NCBI RefSeq assembly: GCF_003944715.1
Contig: NZ_RWIT01000020.1
Span: forward strand, 1-64,000
Direction: 5' to 3'
From: Hymenobacter rigui
Lineage (GTDB): Bacteria > Bacteroidota > Bacteroidia > Cytophagales > Hymenobacteraceae
Length of the DNA: 64,000 nt
A program made the translations under genes and the position numbers. The notes beneath the pieces are model-generated. The model ran no database searches, was not told the origin of the DNA, and worked only from the letters and a program-made list of their open reading frames with translations. Below, one piece after another: positions 41,704 to 50,588 of the stretch (position 1 is the first letter of the stretch; every line of letters begins with the position of its first letter).

Positions 41704-41949
41704 CATTCTACTCGCCTTCAACTATTTGTAGTCAAGACCAACTCACTGCGGACCATAGTCGGGATTGAAGCAACCGGGACAAGGTCGCAAATGCCGGAAT
41801 TATGTAGGAATCCGACACCTCCCTGACTCGTCAATTCGCGTACAGTTTAGCCTGTTACCCCCTTTCCGGGACGTCAGCTCCATCTATTCTTCATAATCAA
41901 GGCTTTACGTTAGGCATACTGAACTGCCTTTCTTACCCATCAACACCCC
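41704..41949. other. katG upstream region without identified sites
   Basis: About 245 bp between the LLM terminator and katG. I find no open frame of interest and no clear TAnnTTTG promoter element or repressor palindrome; an OxyR- or PerR-type site cannot be called by eye. Confidence 0.4.
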
Positions 41950-44247
41950 ATGCTTCATATCAACCACGACAAGACCGACACCACAAGCTTTGACATGCAG
42001 GGTAAGTGCCCCTTCGGCGGCGACCGGATTGGCGGTGCCACGGGCACCCCGCCCGCATTGTCCGACTGGTACCCCAACCGCCTGAAGGTGGAGCTGCTGC
42101 ATAATAACAGCCCGCAGGCCAACCCACTGGGGGAAGATTTCAACTACGCCGAGGCTTTCAGCCGCATTGATCTGGAGGCACTGAAGCAGGAAATCAAGTC
42201 GTTCCTGACTACTTCCGTGGAATGGTGGCCCTCTGACTACGGCAACTACGGCCCCCAGATGATCCGGATGGCCTGGCACTCGGCCGGCACCTACCGCATT
42301 GCCGACGGCCGCGGCGGCGCGGGCCAGGCCATGCAGCGCTTCGCTCCCATCGAAAGCTGGTGGGACAACGGCAACGTGGACAAATCGCGCCGCCTGCTGT
42401 GGCCCATCAAGCAGAAGTACGGCAGCTCCCTCTCCTGGGCCGACCTCATCGTGCTGACCGGCAACTGCGCCCTTGAAATTATGGGTTTCCCCACCTACGG
42501 CTTTGCCGGGGGCCGCGAAGATGCCTGGGAGGCCGACAACGTGACGTACTGGGGTCCGGAAGTAATCCATGACCTGCGCACCGCCGAGTCTCCCGACAAG
42601 ATGGTGAACCGGGACAAGCGCTGGCGCGGCCAGAACGGCGACGCCGACTACGACTTGGAAAACCCGCTGGCCGCTACGCACCAGGCCCTTATCTACGTGA
42701 ATCCCGAAGGCCCCTATGCCGACGGTGACGTGATGGGCTCAGCCCGCGACATTCGGGTGGCCTTCACCCGAATGGCCATGAACGACGAGGAAACCGTGGC
42801 TTTGATTGCCGGCGGCCATGCCTTCGGCAAAAGCCATGGCATGGTACCGTCCGCCAAAATTGGCATGCCGCCCGAAATTGCCCCGCTGGAGCAGATGGGC
42901 CTGGGCTGGCACAATCCCGTGGGCTCGGGCAACGCCGAAAACACGATGACCAACGGCATTGAAGGCAGTTGGACGCAGAACCCCACGCAGTGGGACAACA
43001 GCTACCTGGAAAATCTCTTCGGCCACGAGTGGAAGCAGACGCGCAGCCCCGCCGGGGCGTTGCAGTGGACGCCCGTGGATTCCGATGCGCCCCGCACGCC
43101 CGACGCGCACATCCCCGGTAAGACGCACGCGCTGATGATGATGACCACGGACCTGGCCCTCAAGGAAGACCCCGAATACCGCAAGGTGTGCGAGAAGTTC
43201 CTCAACGACTTTGACGCCTTCACCCAGGCCTTCTCGAAAGCCTGGTACAAGCTCACCCACCGCGACATGGGTCCCCGGGAGCGGTACCTGGGCCCCGAAA
43301 AGCGCAACGAAAACGACCTGCTCTGGCAGGACCCGATTCCGGTAGCCGATTACGCCATCATCGACGCCGCGGACGTGGATGCTTTGAAAAAGGACATTCT
43401 GGACCTGGGCGTATCGGTTTCGGATCTGGTATTCACGGCCTTCTCGGCGGCCGTTACCCACCGCCACAGTGACAAACGCGGCGGTGCCAACGGTGGCCGC
43501 CTCGCCCTGGCTCCGCAGAAGGACTGGGAAGTAAACCAGCGTACGGTTCCGGTTATCGAGAAGCTGCGCACGGTGCAATCGAAATTCAACGAGCAGGCTG
43601 GCGGCGGTAAGCAGGTTTCGCTGGCCGACCTGATTGTGCTGGGCGGCTGCGCGGCCCTGGAAAAAGCCGCCGCCGATGCCGGTGTGCCCACCAACGTACC
43701 CTTCACTCCCGGCCGCCGCGACACGACCCAGGAGCTGACCGACGTGGAAATGTTCACTTGGCTCAAGCCCGTGGCCGACGGTTTCCGCAACTACCTCGAC
43801 GCCGACTTTAATAAGATTGCAGCGAAAGTAGCTCCCGAGGAGTTATTCCTGGACAAAGCGCAGTTGCTCAACCTCACTGCTCCCGAGTGGGTAGCGCTGA
43901 CCGGTGGCCTGCGCGCCATGAACGTCAACCACGATAATTCTCACCACGGCGTATTCACGGACCGTGTGGGCGTACTCACCAACGACTTCTTCACCGTACT
44001 CACCAGCATGGATTACGAGTGGAAAAAGGCCGATGCAAAGGGCCATACCCTCACGCTCAACGACCGGAAAACCGGTGAGAAACGCTTCTCAGCTACCCGC
44101 ACCGACCTTGTGTTTGGCTCCAATAGCCAGTTGCGGGCCGTGGCGGAAGTGTATGCCGGGCAGGATGGGCACCAGCGCTTCGTGAAAGCCTTTGTAAAGG
44201 CCTGGGATAAAGTGATGATGCTGGACCGCTACGACGTAAAAGCGTAA
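41950..44247 (+). CDS. katG: catalase-peroxidase (HPI)
   Basis: A 765-residue bifunctional haem enzyme that removes hydrogen peroxide. Two homologous halves are visible; only the N-terminal half keeps haem ligands. Active-site residues: Arg106, Trp109 and His110 in IRMAWHSAGTYR, Tyr249 in LIYVNPEGP, Met275 in RMAMND and proximal His290 in GGHAFGKSHG. Trp109, Tyr249 and Met275 would form the covalent Trp-Tyr-Met adduct needed for catalase activity, with the same spacing as Mycobacterium Trp107, Tyr229 and Met255 from Tyr to Met. It stands alone between two terminators. Confidence 0.97.
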   Translation: MLHINHDKTDTTSFDMQGKCPFGGDRIGGATGTPPALSDWYPNRLKVELLHNNSPQANPLGEDFNYAEAFSRIDLEALKQEIKSFLTTSVEWWPSDYGNYGPQMIRMAWHSAGTYRIADGRGGAGQAMQRFAPIESWWDNGNVDKSRRLLWPIKQKYGSSLSWADLIVLTGNCALEIMGFPTYGFAGGREDAWEADNVTYWGPEVIHDLRTAESPDKMVNRDKRWRGQNGDADYDLENPLAATHQALIYVNPEGPYADGDVMGSARDIRVAFTRMAMNDEETVALIAGGHAFGKSHGMVPSAKIGMPPEIAPLEQMGLGWHNPVGSGNAENTMTNGIEGSWTQNPTQWDNSYLENLFGHEWKQTRSPAGALQWTPVDSDAPRTPDAHIPGKTHALMMMTTDLALKEDPEYRKVCEKFLNDFDAFTQAFSKAWYKLTHRDMGPRERYLGPEKRNENDLLWQDPIPVADYAIIDAADVDALKKDILDLGVSVSDLVFTAFSAAVTHRHSDKRGGANGGRLALAPQKDWEVNQRTVPVIEKLRTVQSKFNEQAGGGKQVSLADLIVLGGCAALEKAAADAGVPTNVPFTPGRRDTTQELTDVEMFTWLKPVADGFRNYLDADFNKIAAKVAPEELFLDKAQLLNLTAPEWVALTGGLRAMNVNHDNSHHGVFTDRVGVLTNDFFTVLTSMDYEWKKADAKGHTLTLNDRKTGEKRFSATRTDLVFGSNSQLRAVAEVYAGQDGHQRFVKAFVKAWDKVMMLDRYDVKA

Positions 44248-44273
44248 CCGCCTTACCTGAATTACTTGTTTCG

Positions 44274-44318
44274 GCAACGCCCGGCCTCGCTGTACTGCGG
44301 GGCCGGGCGTTGCTTTTT
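44274..44318 (+). terminator. intrinsic terminator of katG
   Basis: GCAACGCCCGGCC pairs with GGCCGGGCGTTGC around a 14-nt loop, followed by TTTTT. Confidence 0.92.
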
Positions 44319-44504
44319 GAAGCGGGCCGCACGTCGTTCTATGGATGCCGGCAGGTGCCATCGTGCGGGTGTCAGCTAAAAGAACCCGGTCTGACGGATT
44401 ACTACCGCCGGTCTGAAGCGACTTACCCATCTTCGAATTTTGCGCAGTAACAGCCTGTTTGCTAATGTGTAATTTAACTATATAGATTTTTTCTAAGTAA
44501 CTGT

Positions 44505-44557
44505 TTTGAATCTATCTAAATAGAGCCGAGCTTTGCATTGTTTTAAATCAGTCTAAA
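44505..44557 (+). promoter_or_regulatory. two metal-repressor-like boxes before the TonB receptor gene
   Basis: TTTGAATCTATCTAAA (44505-44520) and TTTAAATCAGTCTAAA (44542-44557) share TTTRAATCWRTCTAAA, 37 bp apart in an AT-rich leader. A weaker copy may lie at 44482-44497. The first covers a TTG positioned as a -33 element for GAGCTTTG at 44527, the second lies just after the presumed start of transcription. Imperfect dyads of this kind suit Fur- or DtxR-type iron regulators, fitting the siderophore receptor behind them. The rest of the 44319-44573 gap holds nothing else. Confidence 0.5.
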
Positions 44558-44573
44558 CAATCTTTCTGCTCTG

Positions 44574-47057
44574 ATGGCCCGCCCGCTACCCCTCCTGCTT
44601 CTCCTTTCCCTGACAACCACCGCCCCTGTCGTTTCCAAAGCTGTAGCTACTGAGCTGCATCACGGTGACGACGATACGGCCCAGCGCGGCCGCCTCGCGG
44701 GCCGGGTACTGGATGAGAAGGGCCAGCCGGTGGAAGGTGTGATGGTGGCGTTGAAAGGCACCGCATTCGGTACCAGCACGGGCACGGATGGCAGCTTCCG
44801 CCTCTCGGCTCCGGCGGGTTCCTATCAACTGGCTATCAGCAGCCTCGGCTACGGCACCCAGGAAATTACCGCTACCATTGTGGCGGGCGAAACCACTACC
44901 CTCCCGGCCTTTACGGTACAGCAGACCCAGCAGCAGCTCAACGAGGTACGCGTAACGGGCAGCCGCAGCCTCAACGAGCGACCCGTGGCCGTGGGCAAAG
45001 TGGCCATAGCACCCCTCGATTTGCCCCAGAGTACCTTCACTGTAGAGCGCCAGACGCTGGAGCAGCAGCAGGTGCTGCGCGTGAGTGACGTGCTGGCTAA
45101 TGTGAGCGGCGTGTACGTGAGCGGCAACACGGGCGGCTACCAGGAGGAAATTTCGGGCCGGGGCTTTGCCTTTGGCAGCAGCAACACCTTTAAGAACGGG
45201 GTGCGCTACAATAACAGCATTCTGCCCGAAACCAGCTCGCTGGAGCGGTTTGAGGTGCTGAAGGGCAGCAACGCCATTCTGTACGGCAACGTGGCCGCCG
45301 GGGGCGTGCTGAACCTGGTAACCAAGAAGCCCCGCTTCGAGTCGGGCGGCTCCATTGGTCTGCGCGTGGGCAGCTACGACTTCTATAAGCCCATGCTGGA
45401 CGTGTACGGGGCCGTAAATGGCAGCGAGCATGTGGCCTTCCGGGTGAACACCACCTACGAAAACAGCCGCAGCTTCCGCAACGCGGTGAAGGGCGAGCGG
45501 TTCTACGTGAACCCGTCGTTGCTCTTCAAAATCGGCAAGAAGACCGATTTTCTGTTGGAAGGCGACTACCTGAAGGACAACCGCACACCTGATTTCGGGG
45601 TGGGGGCCATCAACTACCGCATTCCGGATGTGCCCCGCGGCCGTTTCCTGAACACCGATTGGGCCAATATTGCCACGGAGCAGAAATCGGCTACGGCTAC
45701 GCTCACGCACCACCTCAACGACACCTGGCAGGTGCGCGGCGTGGCGGCCTACCAGGGCTTCAGCAACAACCTTCGCTCCGCCGCCCGCCCCAGCAGTGTG
45801 CGCGACTCGGTGGACGTGTTCAGCGGCGTGGACAAAAACGGTAAACCCATCAAAGTACTCACCGGCAGTCCGGCCCTATACGGTAACCTGGTGCGCAACC
45901 TGCAGGCCAGTGAGGCGAAGGAGGATTACTTCCTGGGCCAGCTGGACGTAACGGGCCAGGTGCGGACGGGCTTCCTGAAGCACACGGTACTGGTGGGCAT
46001 GGACGCCGACAAGTACAACACCCGCTCCATTGCCTACAACCCCATTGCCAGGTACGATTCCATCAACGTGTTCGAGCCGGCCCGCTACGCCGAGAACAGC
46101 ACCGTACCCAACTTCACCCGCAACACCCGCACGTACGCCCCTATCCGCCGGGTGGGCGTGTACGTGCAGGACCTCATCGAAATTACCGAGAAGCTGAAGC
46201 TGCTGGCTGGGGTGCGCTACAGCTACCAGGAAACCGGCAGCTTCCTGTACGGCTACGCCAAGCAAACTGAAACCCGCACCAAACGCTACGACGACGCCTT
46301 CTCGCCCCGGGTAGGGCTGGTATATCAGCCGCTGAAAACCATGTCGGTTTTCGCTTCTTACGCAAACTCCTTCAACACCAACGCCGGCCAGGATAACACC
46401 GGGGCCGCGTTGCCGCCTTCGCTCATCAACCAGTACGAGGTGGGCGTGAAGAACGAGCTGTTCAACGGTCTGCTTTCGGCCAACCTCACGGGCTACCGCA
46501 TCGTGAACAGCAATTTGGCCCAAACGATTCTGGTGGATGCGCCCAATTATAACAAGACGTTTCCGACGGCCCAGGAGCTGGCCGGCGAGGTAACCAGCAA
46601 GGGTGTGGAGCTGGACGTGCAGAGCAAACCGATGCAGGGCTGGTCGGTGATTGGCGGGTACAGCTACAACCGCACCACCTACACCAAGAGCAACGTGTAC
46701 ACCGTGGGCAGCCTGCTGCGCTACAACCCCAACCACACGGCCAACGCCAGTGTGTTCTACACCTTCGATGGCGGCGTGCTGAATGGGCTGAACCTGGGCA
46801 TAACTACCCTGTACATTGGCGAGCGGCAGGCCGGCCGTAGCACCCGCGGCAACATAGTGAACGACAACTACCGCCTGATTCCGCTGCCTGCCTACACTCA
46901 GTTCGACGCTTCCGTAGGCTACACCTACGACCGCCTGAGCCTGCGCCTGAAGCTCTCGAACGTGCTCAACCAACTCAGCTACAACGTGCACGACGACAAC
47001 AGCGTGAACCCCATTGCTCCCCGCCAGTTTGCGGCCACCGTGGGCTACCGCCTGTAG
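44574..47057 (+). CDS. TonB-dependent siderophore receptor
   Basis: An 827-residue outer-membrane receptor. After the signal peptide comes a CarboxypepD_reg-like beta domain (about 40-125; GRVLDEKGQPVEGVMVALKG), then the TonB-linked plug (about 140-270; QSTFTVERQTLEQQQVLRVSDVL, ERFEVLKGSNAILYGNVAAGG) and a 22-strand barrel ending in QFAATVGYRL. The plug pattern with SDVLANVSGVYVSG and GRGFAFGSSNTFKNGVRYN is of the siderophore (FhuE/FpvA-like) type rather than SusC. Iron-chelate import is therefore likely; ligand unknown. Immediately followed by a PepSY-TM protein. Confidence 0.93.
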   Translation: MARPLPLLLLLSLTTTAPVVSKAVATELHHGDDDTAQRGRLAGRVLDEKGQPVEGVMVALKGTAFGTSTGTDGSFRLSAPAGSYQLAISSLGYGTQEITATIVAGETTTLPAFTVQQTQQQLNEVRVTGSRSLNERPVAVGKVAIAPLDLPQSTFTVERQTLEQQQVLRVSDVLANVSGVYVSGNTGGYQEEISGRGFAFGSSNTFKNGVRYNNSILPETSSLERFEVLKGSNAILYGNVAAGGVLNLVTKKPRFESGGSIGLRVGSYDFYKPMLDVYGAVNGSEHVAFRVNTTYENSRSFRNAVKGERFYVNPSLLFKIGKKTDFLLEGDYLKDNRTPDFGVGAINYRIPDVPRGRFLNTDWANIATEQKSATATLTHHLNDTWQVRGVAAYQGFSNNLRSAARPSSVRDSVDVFSGVDKNGKPIKVLTGSPALYGNLVRNLQASEAKEDYFLGQLDVTGQVRTGFLKHTVLVGMDADKYNTRSIAYNPIARYDSINVFEPARYAENSTVPNFTRNTRTYAPIRRVGVYVQDLIEITEKLKLLAGVRYSYQETGSFLYGYAKQTETRTKRYDDAFSPRVGLVYQPLKTMSVFASYANSFNTNAGQDNTGAALPPSLINQYEVGVKNELFNGLLSANLTGYRIVNSNLAQTILVDAPNYNKTFPTAQELAGEVTSKGVELDVQSKPMQGWSVIGGYSYNRTTYTKSNVYTVGSLLRYNPNHTANASVFYTFDGGVLNGLNLGITTLYIGERQAGRSTRGNIVNDNYRLIPLPAYTQFDASVGYTYDRLSLRLKLSNVLNQLSYNVHDDNSVNPIAPRQFAATVGYRL

Positions 47058-47074
47058 GTAATTGGTGAGTGAAT

Positions 47075-47121
47075 AAAACCCGGACGCGGCTGGCTGCAAC
47101 CAGTGGCCTCCGGGTTTTAGG
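47075..47121 (+). terminator. hairpin between the TonB receptor and PepSY genes
   Basis: AAAACCCGGA and TCCGGGTTTT bracket an inner CTGG/CCAG pairing. The T-run ends the stem. It lies in a 95-bp gap and may lower expression of the second gene rather than fully separate the two. Confidence 0.75.
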
Positions 47122-47152
47122 CCAACTTTTCAGATCTGTGTTTTTCTGCGCT

Positions 47153-48394
47153 ATGAAGACGTTTTTCCGCAACATTCACCTCTACCTCAGCCTGGTTTCG
47201 GGGTTGGTTATTGCCGCCGTGTGCCTGACGGGCGGTATCCTGGTATTCGAGAAAGAGCTGGAGCAGGCTTGGCACTCCGAGCGGTACTTTGTGCAGCCCG
47301 CCGCTACTTCAGCCCTACCCCTGGTCCGCCTGCAGGAAGCGGTGAAAGCCTACAAAGCCGACGCCAAAATTGCGGGCGTGAAAGTATACGCCGACCCCAC
47401 CCGCACCGTGGAGTTCAGTCTGGCAGGCGGCCCGGAGGGCGGCAAAAAGCCGGAAGGCAACAAAGCTACAGCCGGCCGCTCTGAGGAAGGCCGTAGCCGT
47501 CAGCGGGAAGGGACGGGTGCAAAAGGAGAAAAAGGTAAGGGCGGCGAAGGCGGCCGGGGCCCAGTGGTTTTCGTGAACCCCTACACTGCCGCCGTAACGG
47601 GGGAGCTGAATTACCGCGAAACGGTGTTTTTCACCGTTATGACCCTGCACCGGGGTATGGTGGGCGGCCCCGTGGGCAAGCTCATCGTGGGCGTGAGTAC
47701 CCTCATGTTCCTGTTCATCATCGGTACGGGCCTGGTGCTGTGGTGGCCGGCTACCCGCAAAGCCGTGAAGCAGCGGCTGAAGGTAAAGTGGAGCGGGGGC
47801 TGGAAACGCCTCAACCACGACTTGCACATTGTGCTCGGTTTTTACTCGGCGTTGTTCCTGTTTGTGTTTGCTTTTACGGGGTTGGCGTGGTCGTTTGAGT
47901 GGTTCAACAAGAGCATTTACGCCGTTACTAACTCGCCTATGGAGCGGCCCGAGCCGCCCGTATCTGTAACACCAGCCGTAGCCGCCCCCACCGGTGCCCT
48001 TACCCCTGACGCGGCCCTCAGCCGGGCCCGGCAGCTGGCTCCCCTAGCCGTTTCCTATGCGCTGCAACTTCCCAAGGAGCCCACCGGCAGCATCCGGGTA
48101 GCCACGCTGCGGCCCAATGCGGTGTATGAAAATGCTACCGACGAGGTATTCCTCGACCAGTATTCGGGGCAGGTGCTGCGCCAGCAAACCTACGAGCAGC
48201 GCAACCTGGGCCAGCGCGTACGGGGCATGTTCAAGCCGGTGCACACGGGGGCTATTTTTGGATGGCCGTCCAAAATCATCAGCCTGGTGGTGTGCGTACT
48301 GGGCTTCACATTTCCCATCACCGGCCTCATTCTGTGGCTGAACCGATTAAAGAAAGAACGCAGGAAACTGCGCCGCGTGGCCATGGCTGCGTAG
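47153..48394 (+). CDS. PepSY-associated transmembrane protein (ferric reductase-like)
   Basis: A 413-residue inner-membrane protein with the PepSY_TM pattern: first helix at 9-31 (LYLSLVSGLVIAAVCLTGGILVFE), helices with HRGMVGGPVGKLIVGVSTLMFLFIIGTGLVLWWP, HDLHIVLGFYSALFLFVFAFTGLAWSF and a last helix ending ITGLILWLNRLKK, plus a GAxxxxxxFKPVHTGAIFGWP motif. The conserved His residues could bind haem, and such proteins often accompany siderophore receptors to reduce ferric chelates. A glycine/lysine/glutamate-rich low-complexity loop (about 100-140) is unusual. Start at ATG 47153. Confidence 0.9.
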   Translation: MKTFFRNIHLYLSLVSGLVIAAVCLTGGILVFEKELEQAWHSERYFVQPAATSALPLVRLQEAVKAYKADAKIAGVKVYADPTRTVEFSLAGGPEGGKKPEGNKATAGRSEEGRSRQREGTGAKGEKGKGGEGGRGPVVFVNPYTAAVTGELNYRETVFFTVMTLHRGMVGGPVGKLIVGVSTLMFLFIIGTGLVLWWPATRKAVKQRLKVKWSGGWKRLNHDLHIVLGFYSALFLFVFAFTGLAWSFEWFNKSIYAVTNSPMERPEPPVSVTPAVAAPTGALTPDAALSRARQLAPLAVSYALQLPKEPTGSIRVATLRPNAVYENATDEVFLDQYSGQVLRQQTYEQRNLGQRVRGMFKPVHTGAIFGWPSKIISLVVCVLGFTFPITGLILWLNRLKKERRKLRRVAMAA

Positions 48395-48441
48395 TCGGAG
48401 GCGGAATTAACCTTCCGGCGGCTATAATCGTACGTTTTCGG

Positions 48442-48478
48442 AGCGTCGGGCTACTATTTAGCCCGACGCTTTTATTTT
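48442..48478 (+). terminator. intrinsic terminator after the PepSY gene
   Basis: AGCGTCGGGCT-ACTATTT-AGCCCGACGCT followed by TTTATTTTG, an 11-bp perfect stem. Confidence 0.92.
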
Positions 48479-48485
48479 GCCCGCT

Positions 48486-49523
48486 ATGATGCCTCAACCA
48501 CTTGCTCCCACACCCCTGCCCCCCACCGAAAACCGCCTGGTAGCGCTGCTGCGCCGGGCGGGCCTGCTCGATTGGTTTCTGCTGGGGCTGTTGGGCATGG
48601 TGGTACTGGCGTATTTCTTCCCGGCGGTAGGGAGCAAAACCAGCCCTATACCGTGGAAAGCCATAACTACGGCCGGCGTAGCCCTGATTTTCTTCTTCTA
48701 TGGCTTGCGCCTGAGCCTTGATAAGCTGCGGGCGGGCCTGCGCAACTGGCGGCTGCACGTGGTGGTGCAGCTCATCACATTTGTGGCGTTTCCGGTGCTG
48801 GCTTTGGCAGTGCGGCCATTGTTTGACGGGCTGAAAGGCCAGCAGCTGTGGCAAAGCATTTTCTTTCTGTGCGCGCTGCCCAGCACGGTATCCTCGTCTG
48901 TAGTTATGGTGAGCATGGCGCGGGGCAACCTGCCAGCGGCTATTTTCAATGCCAGCATCAGCAGCCTGCTGGGCATTGTGCTTACCCCGCTCTGGACCAG
49001 CCTTTTCCTGCAAACCTCCGCCGATAGTGGCCACCTCTGGAGCCTGGCTGTGAGCCTGCTCTGGCAGGTGATTGTGCCGGTGGTAGCGGGCGTGCTGCTC
49101 AACCGGCGCTTCGGGGCCTTTGCCGAGCAGCACAAAGTCACCCTTCGCATTTCCGATCAGGTGGTCATTCTGCTGATTGTGTTTACGGCCTTCTGCGAGT
49201 CGTTTGAGGAAGGCATATTCCGCAGCTACGCCGCCCGCGACGTGGCACTGCTGGCTTTGGGCATGGTGGGGCTGTACCTCGCTATTTTTGGCGTAGTGTG
49301 GGGTCTGAGCCGGCTGCTGGGCTTCTCCCGCGAAGACCGGATTACGGCCTTGTTCTGCGGCTCCAAGAAGTCGTTGGTGCACGGCAGCGTAATGGCCAGC
49401 CTGCTGTTTCCGGGCATGGCCGCCACCGGGCTGCTGCTGTTGCCTCTGATGCTTTACCACGCGCTGCAGATTATTCTGGCCAGCATGATGGCCCAGCAGA
49501 TGGGCCGCCAAACGGAGGCATAG
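48486..49523 (+). CDS. bile acid:sodium symporter (BASS/YfeH-like) family protein
   Basis: A 345-residue inner-membrane transporter with about ten helices, of the SBF/YfeH-like group. Diagnostic blocks include FFFYGLRLSLDKLRAGLRNWRLH, ALPSTVSSSVVMVSMARGNLPAAIFNASISSLLGI and FCGSKKSLVHGSVMASLLF. Despite the family name the natural substrate is usually not bile acid but an organic anion, perhaps with sodium. It is divergent in function from the preceding iron genes and separated by a terminator, so I treat it as an independent unit. Start ATG 48486, with a second ATG one codon later. Confidence 0.91.
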   Translation: MMPQPLAPTPLPPTENRLVALLRRAGLLDWFLLGLLGMVVLAYFFPAVGSKTSPIPWKAITTAGVALIFFFYGLRLSLDKLRAGLRNWRLHVVVQLITFVAFPVLALAVRPLFDGLKGQQLWQSIFFLCALPSTVSSSVVMVSMARGNLPAAIFNASISSLLGIVLTPLWTSLFLQTSADSGHLWSLAVSLLWQVIVPVVAGVLLNRRFGAFAEQHKVTLRISDQVVILLIVFTAFCESFEEGIFRSYAARDVALLALGMVGLYLAIFGVVWGLSRLLGFSREDRITALFCGSKKSLVHGSVMASLLFPGMAATGLLLLPLMLYHALQIILASMMAQQMGRQTEA

Positions 49524-49661
49524 TGCAATTCTGGTTGTCATTACGCAAGTCCGGAAGGACTACCCGTTTCAGTCGGTGAAGCCGGGCGGCGAAATTGGGA
49601 TATTCCGGCAGGCTGGGTGTATCTTTGATTTTGCTCTTCCTTTCCGCGTGTATTTCCCGGC

Positions 49662-50111
49662 ATGAAAAAATTTCTTCTCGGTTTTGCCCTATTTCTCGCA
49701 ACCGTAGCTGCCGCCCAGGCCCAGACTCCAACCCAGAAAGTATATACCGCCGTGGTGAAAAACCAGGCCGCTGCCGTTGAGGCGCTGCTGGCCGCCGGGG
49801 CCGATGTCAACGCCACGGTGGAAATGATGCCGGGCTTCCCGACGACCTATTTGTTCCTGGCCGCTGAGAATGGCCACCCTGAAGTGGTAAAAACGCTGCT
49901 CAAGCACAAGGCCCAGGTAGATAAGCCCGATTCATTCGGAACCACTCCCCTAATGGCCGCCGCCGCCAAGGGTAACCTGGAGATTGTGCAGGCCCTGCTG
50001 GCCGGGGGGGCTAACCCCAAAGCCAAGGATAAGGACGGTAAAGACGTACTGGCCAATGCCAAGGAAGGCGGCAATGCCGAGGTACTCAAGCTGATCCAGA
50101 GCAAGCAATAA
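49662..50111 (+). CDS. exported ankyrin-repeat protein
   Basis: A 149-residue periplasmic protein with a signal peptide (LLGFALFLATVAAAQAQ) and about three ankyrin repeats (about 27-60 VYTAVVKNQAAAVEALLAAG, 64-94 TYLFLAAENGHPEVVKTLL, 97-128 TPLMAAAAKGNLEIVQALL). Such repeats mediate protein binding; small exported forms sit next to catalases or Sel1 proteins in other bacteria, but here katG is several genes away. TATCTTTG at 49620-49627 is a likely -7 element. Terminator downstream. Confidence 0.9.
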   Translation: MKKFLLGFALFLATVAAAQAQTPTQKVYTAVVKNQAAAVEALLAAGADVNATVEMMPGFPTTYLFLAAENGHPEVVKTLLKHKAQVDKPDSFGTTPLMAAAAKGNLEIVQALLAGGANPKAKDKDGKDVLANAKEGGNAEVLKLIQSKQ

Positions 50112-50133
50112 TATTGCATTTTGCTTATATACA

Positions 50134-50167
50134 AAGGGCCGGACATTTCTGTCCGGCCCTTTGTTTT
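50134..50167 (+). terminator. intrinsic terminator after the ankyrin gene
   Basis: AAAGGGCCGGACA-TTTC-TGTCCGGCCCTTT, a 13-bp perfect stem, followed by GTTTTG. Confidence 0.93.
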
Positions 50168-50348
50168 GCAGGCTTGAGTACGTATTAAACTTTGGGCTAC
50201 TTGTTTTACTTTATCCGGCTTTAGTTCTATTCAGAATAAGCACTCAAAGCTGTACAATATGACAATTGATTAGTAAATATTCCAGAACCACGGAACTAAG
50301 TAAGGGCAAATTGGGCTTTGTGCTCCCGAAACAACCATACTTAAGTAC
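50168..50348. other. AT-rich intergenic region
   Basis: About 180 bp with no gene and no clear promoter consensus or symmetric site. It may simply be the leader of the small ORF that follows. Confidence 0.35.
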
Positions 50349-50588
50349 ATGCTTGATTCCCAACTGACTAACGCCGGTTTTTTTGAGATTTCCGGTCCAG
50401 TTGAACCGCCTCAGCCCGGCATCACTTACGTGCGGCCCCAGGCCAACGAAACTGTGCGCATCTTCATTCCGGCCGATGGCTCGGGTATAGAGGTGTACGC
50501 GGGTACGCTACGTCAGAGCCGATTGGTGTTTAACGGCCCTATTGAGCAGGCGCTTGCGTTGCCGTGGCTGCTCCCGCCGTCGAATTAA
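50349..50588 (+). CDS. small hypothetical protein, possibly real
   Basis: A 79-residue ORF starting MLDSQLTNAGFFEISGPVEP. No signal or transmembrane segment is evident; the sequence is soluble with beta-like strands (VRIFIPADGSGIEVYAG). The last 50 bp overlap the convergent end of the GH63-like gene, which argues for caution, but codon use is plausible and the AT-rich leader ahead looks like a promoter region rather than coding DNA. I do not recognise the family. Confidence 0.5.
   Translation: MLDSQLTNAGFFEISGPVEPPQPGITYVRPQANETVRIFIPADGSGIEVYAGTLRQSRLVFNGPIEQALALPWLLPPSN

Noticed and set aside
41704..41949. Riboswitch or OxyR site upstream of katG
   Set aside because: No conserved RNA fold or clear dyad could be recognised by eye.
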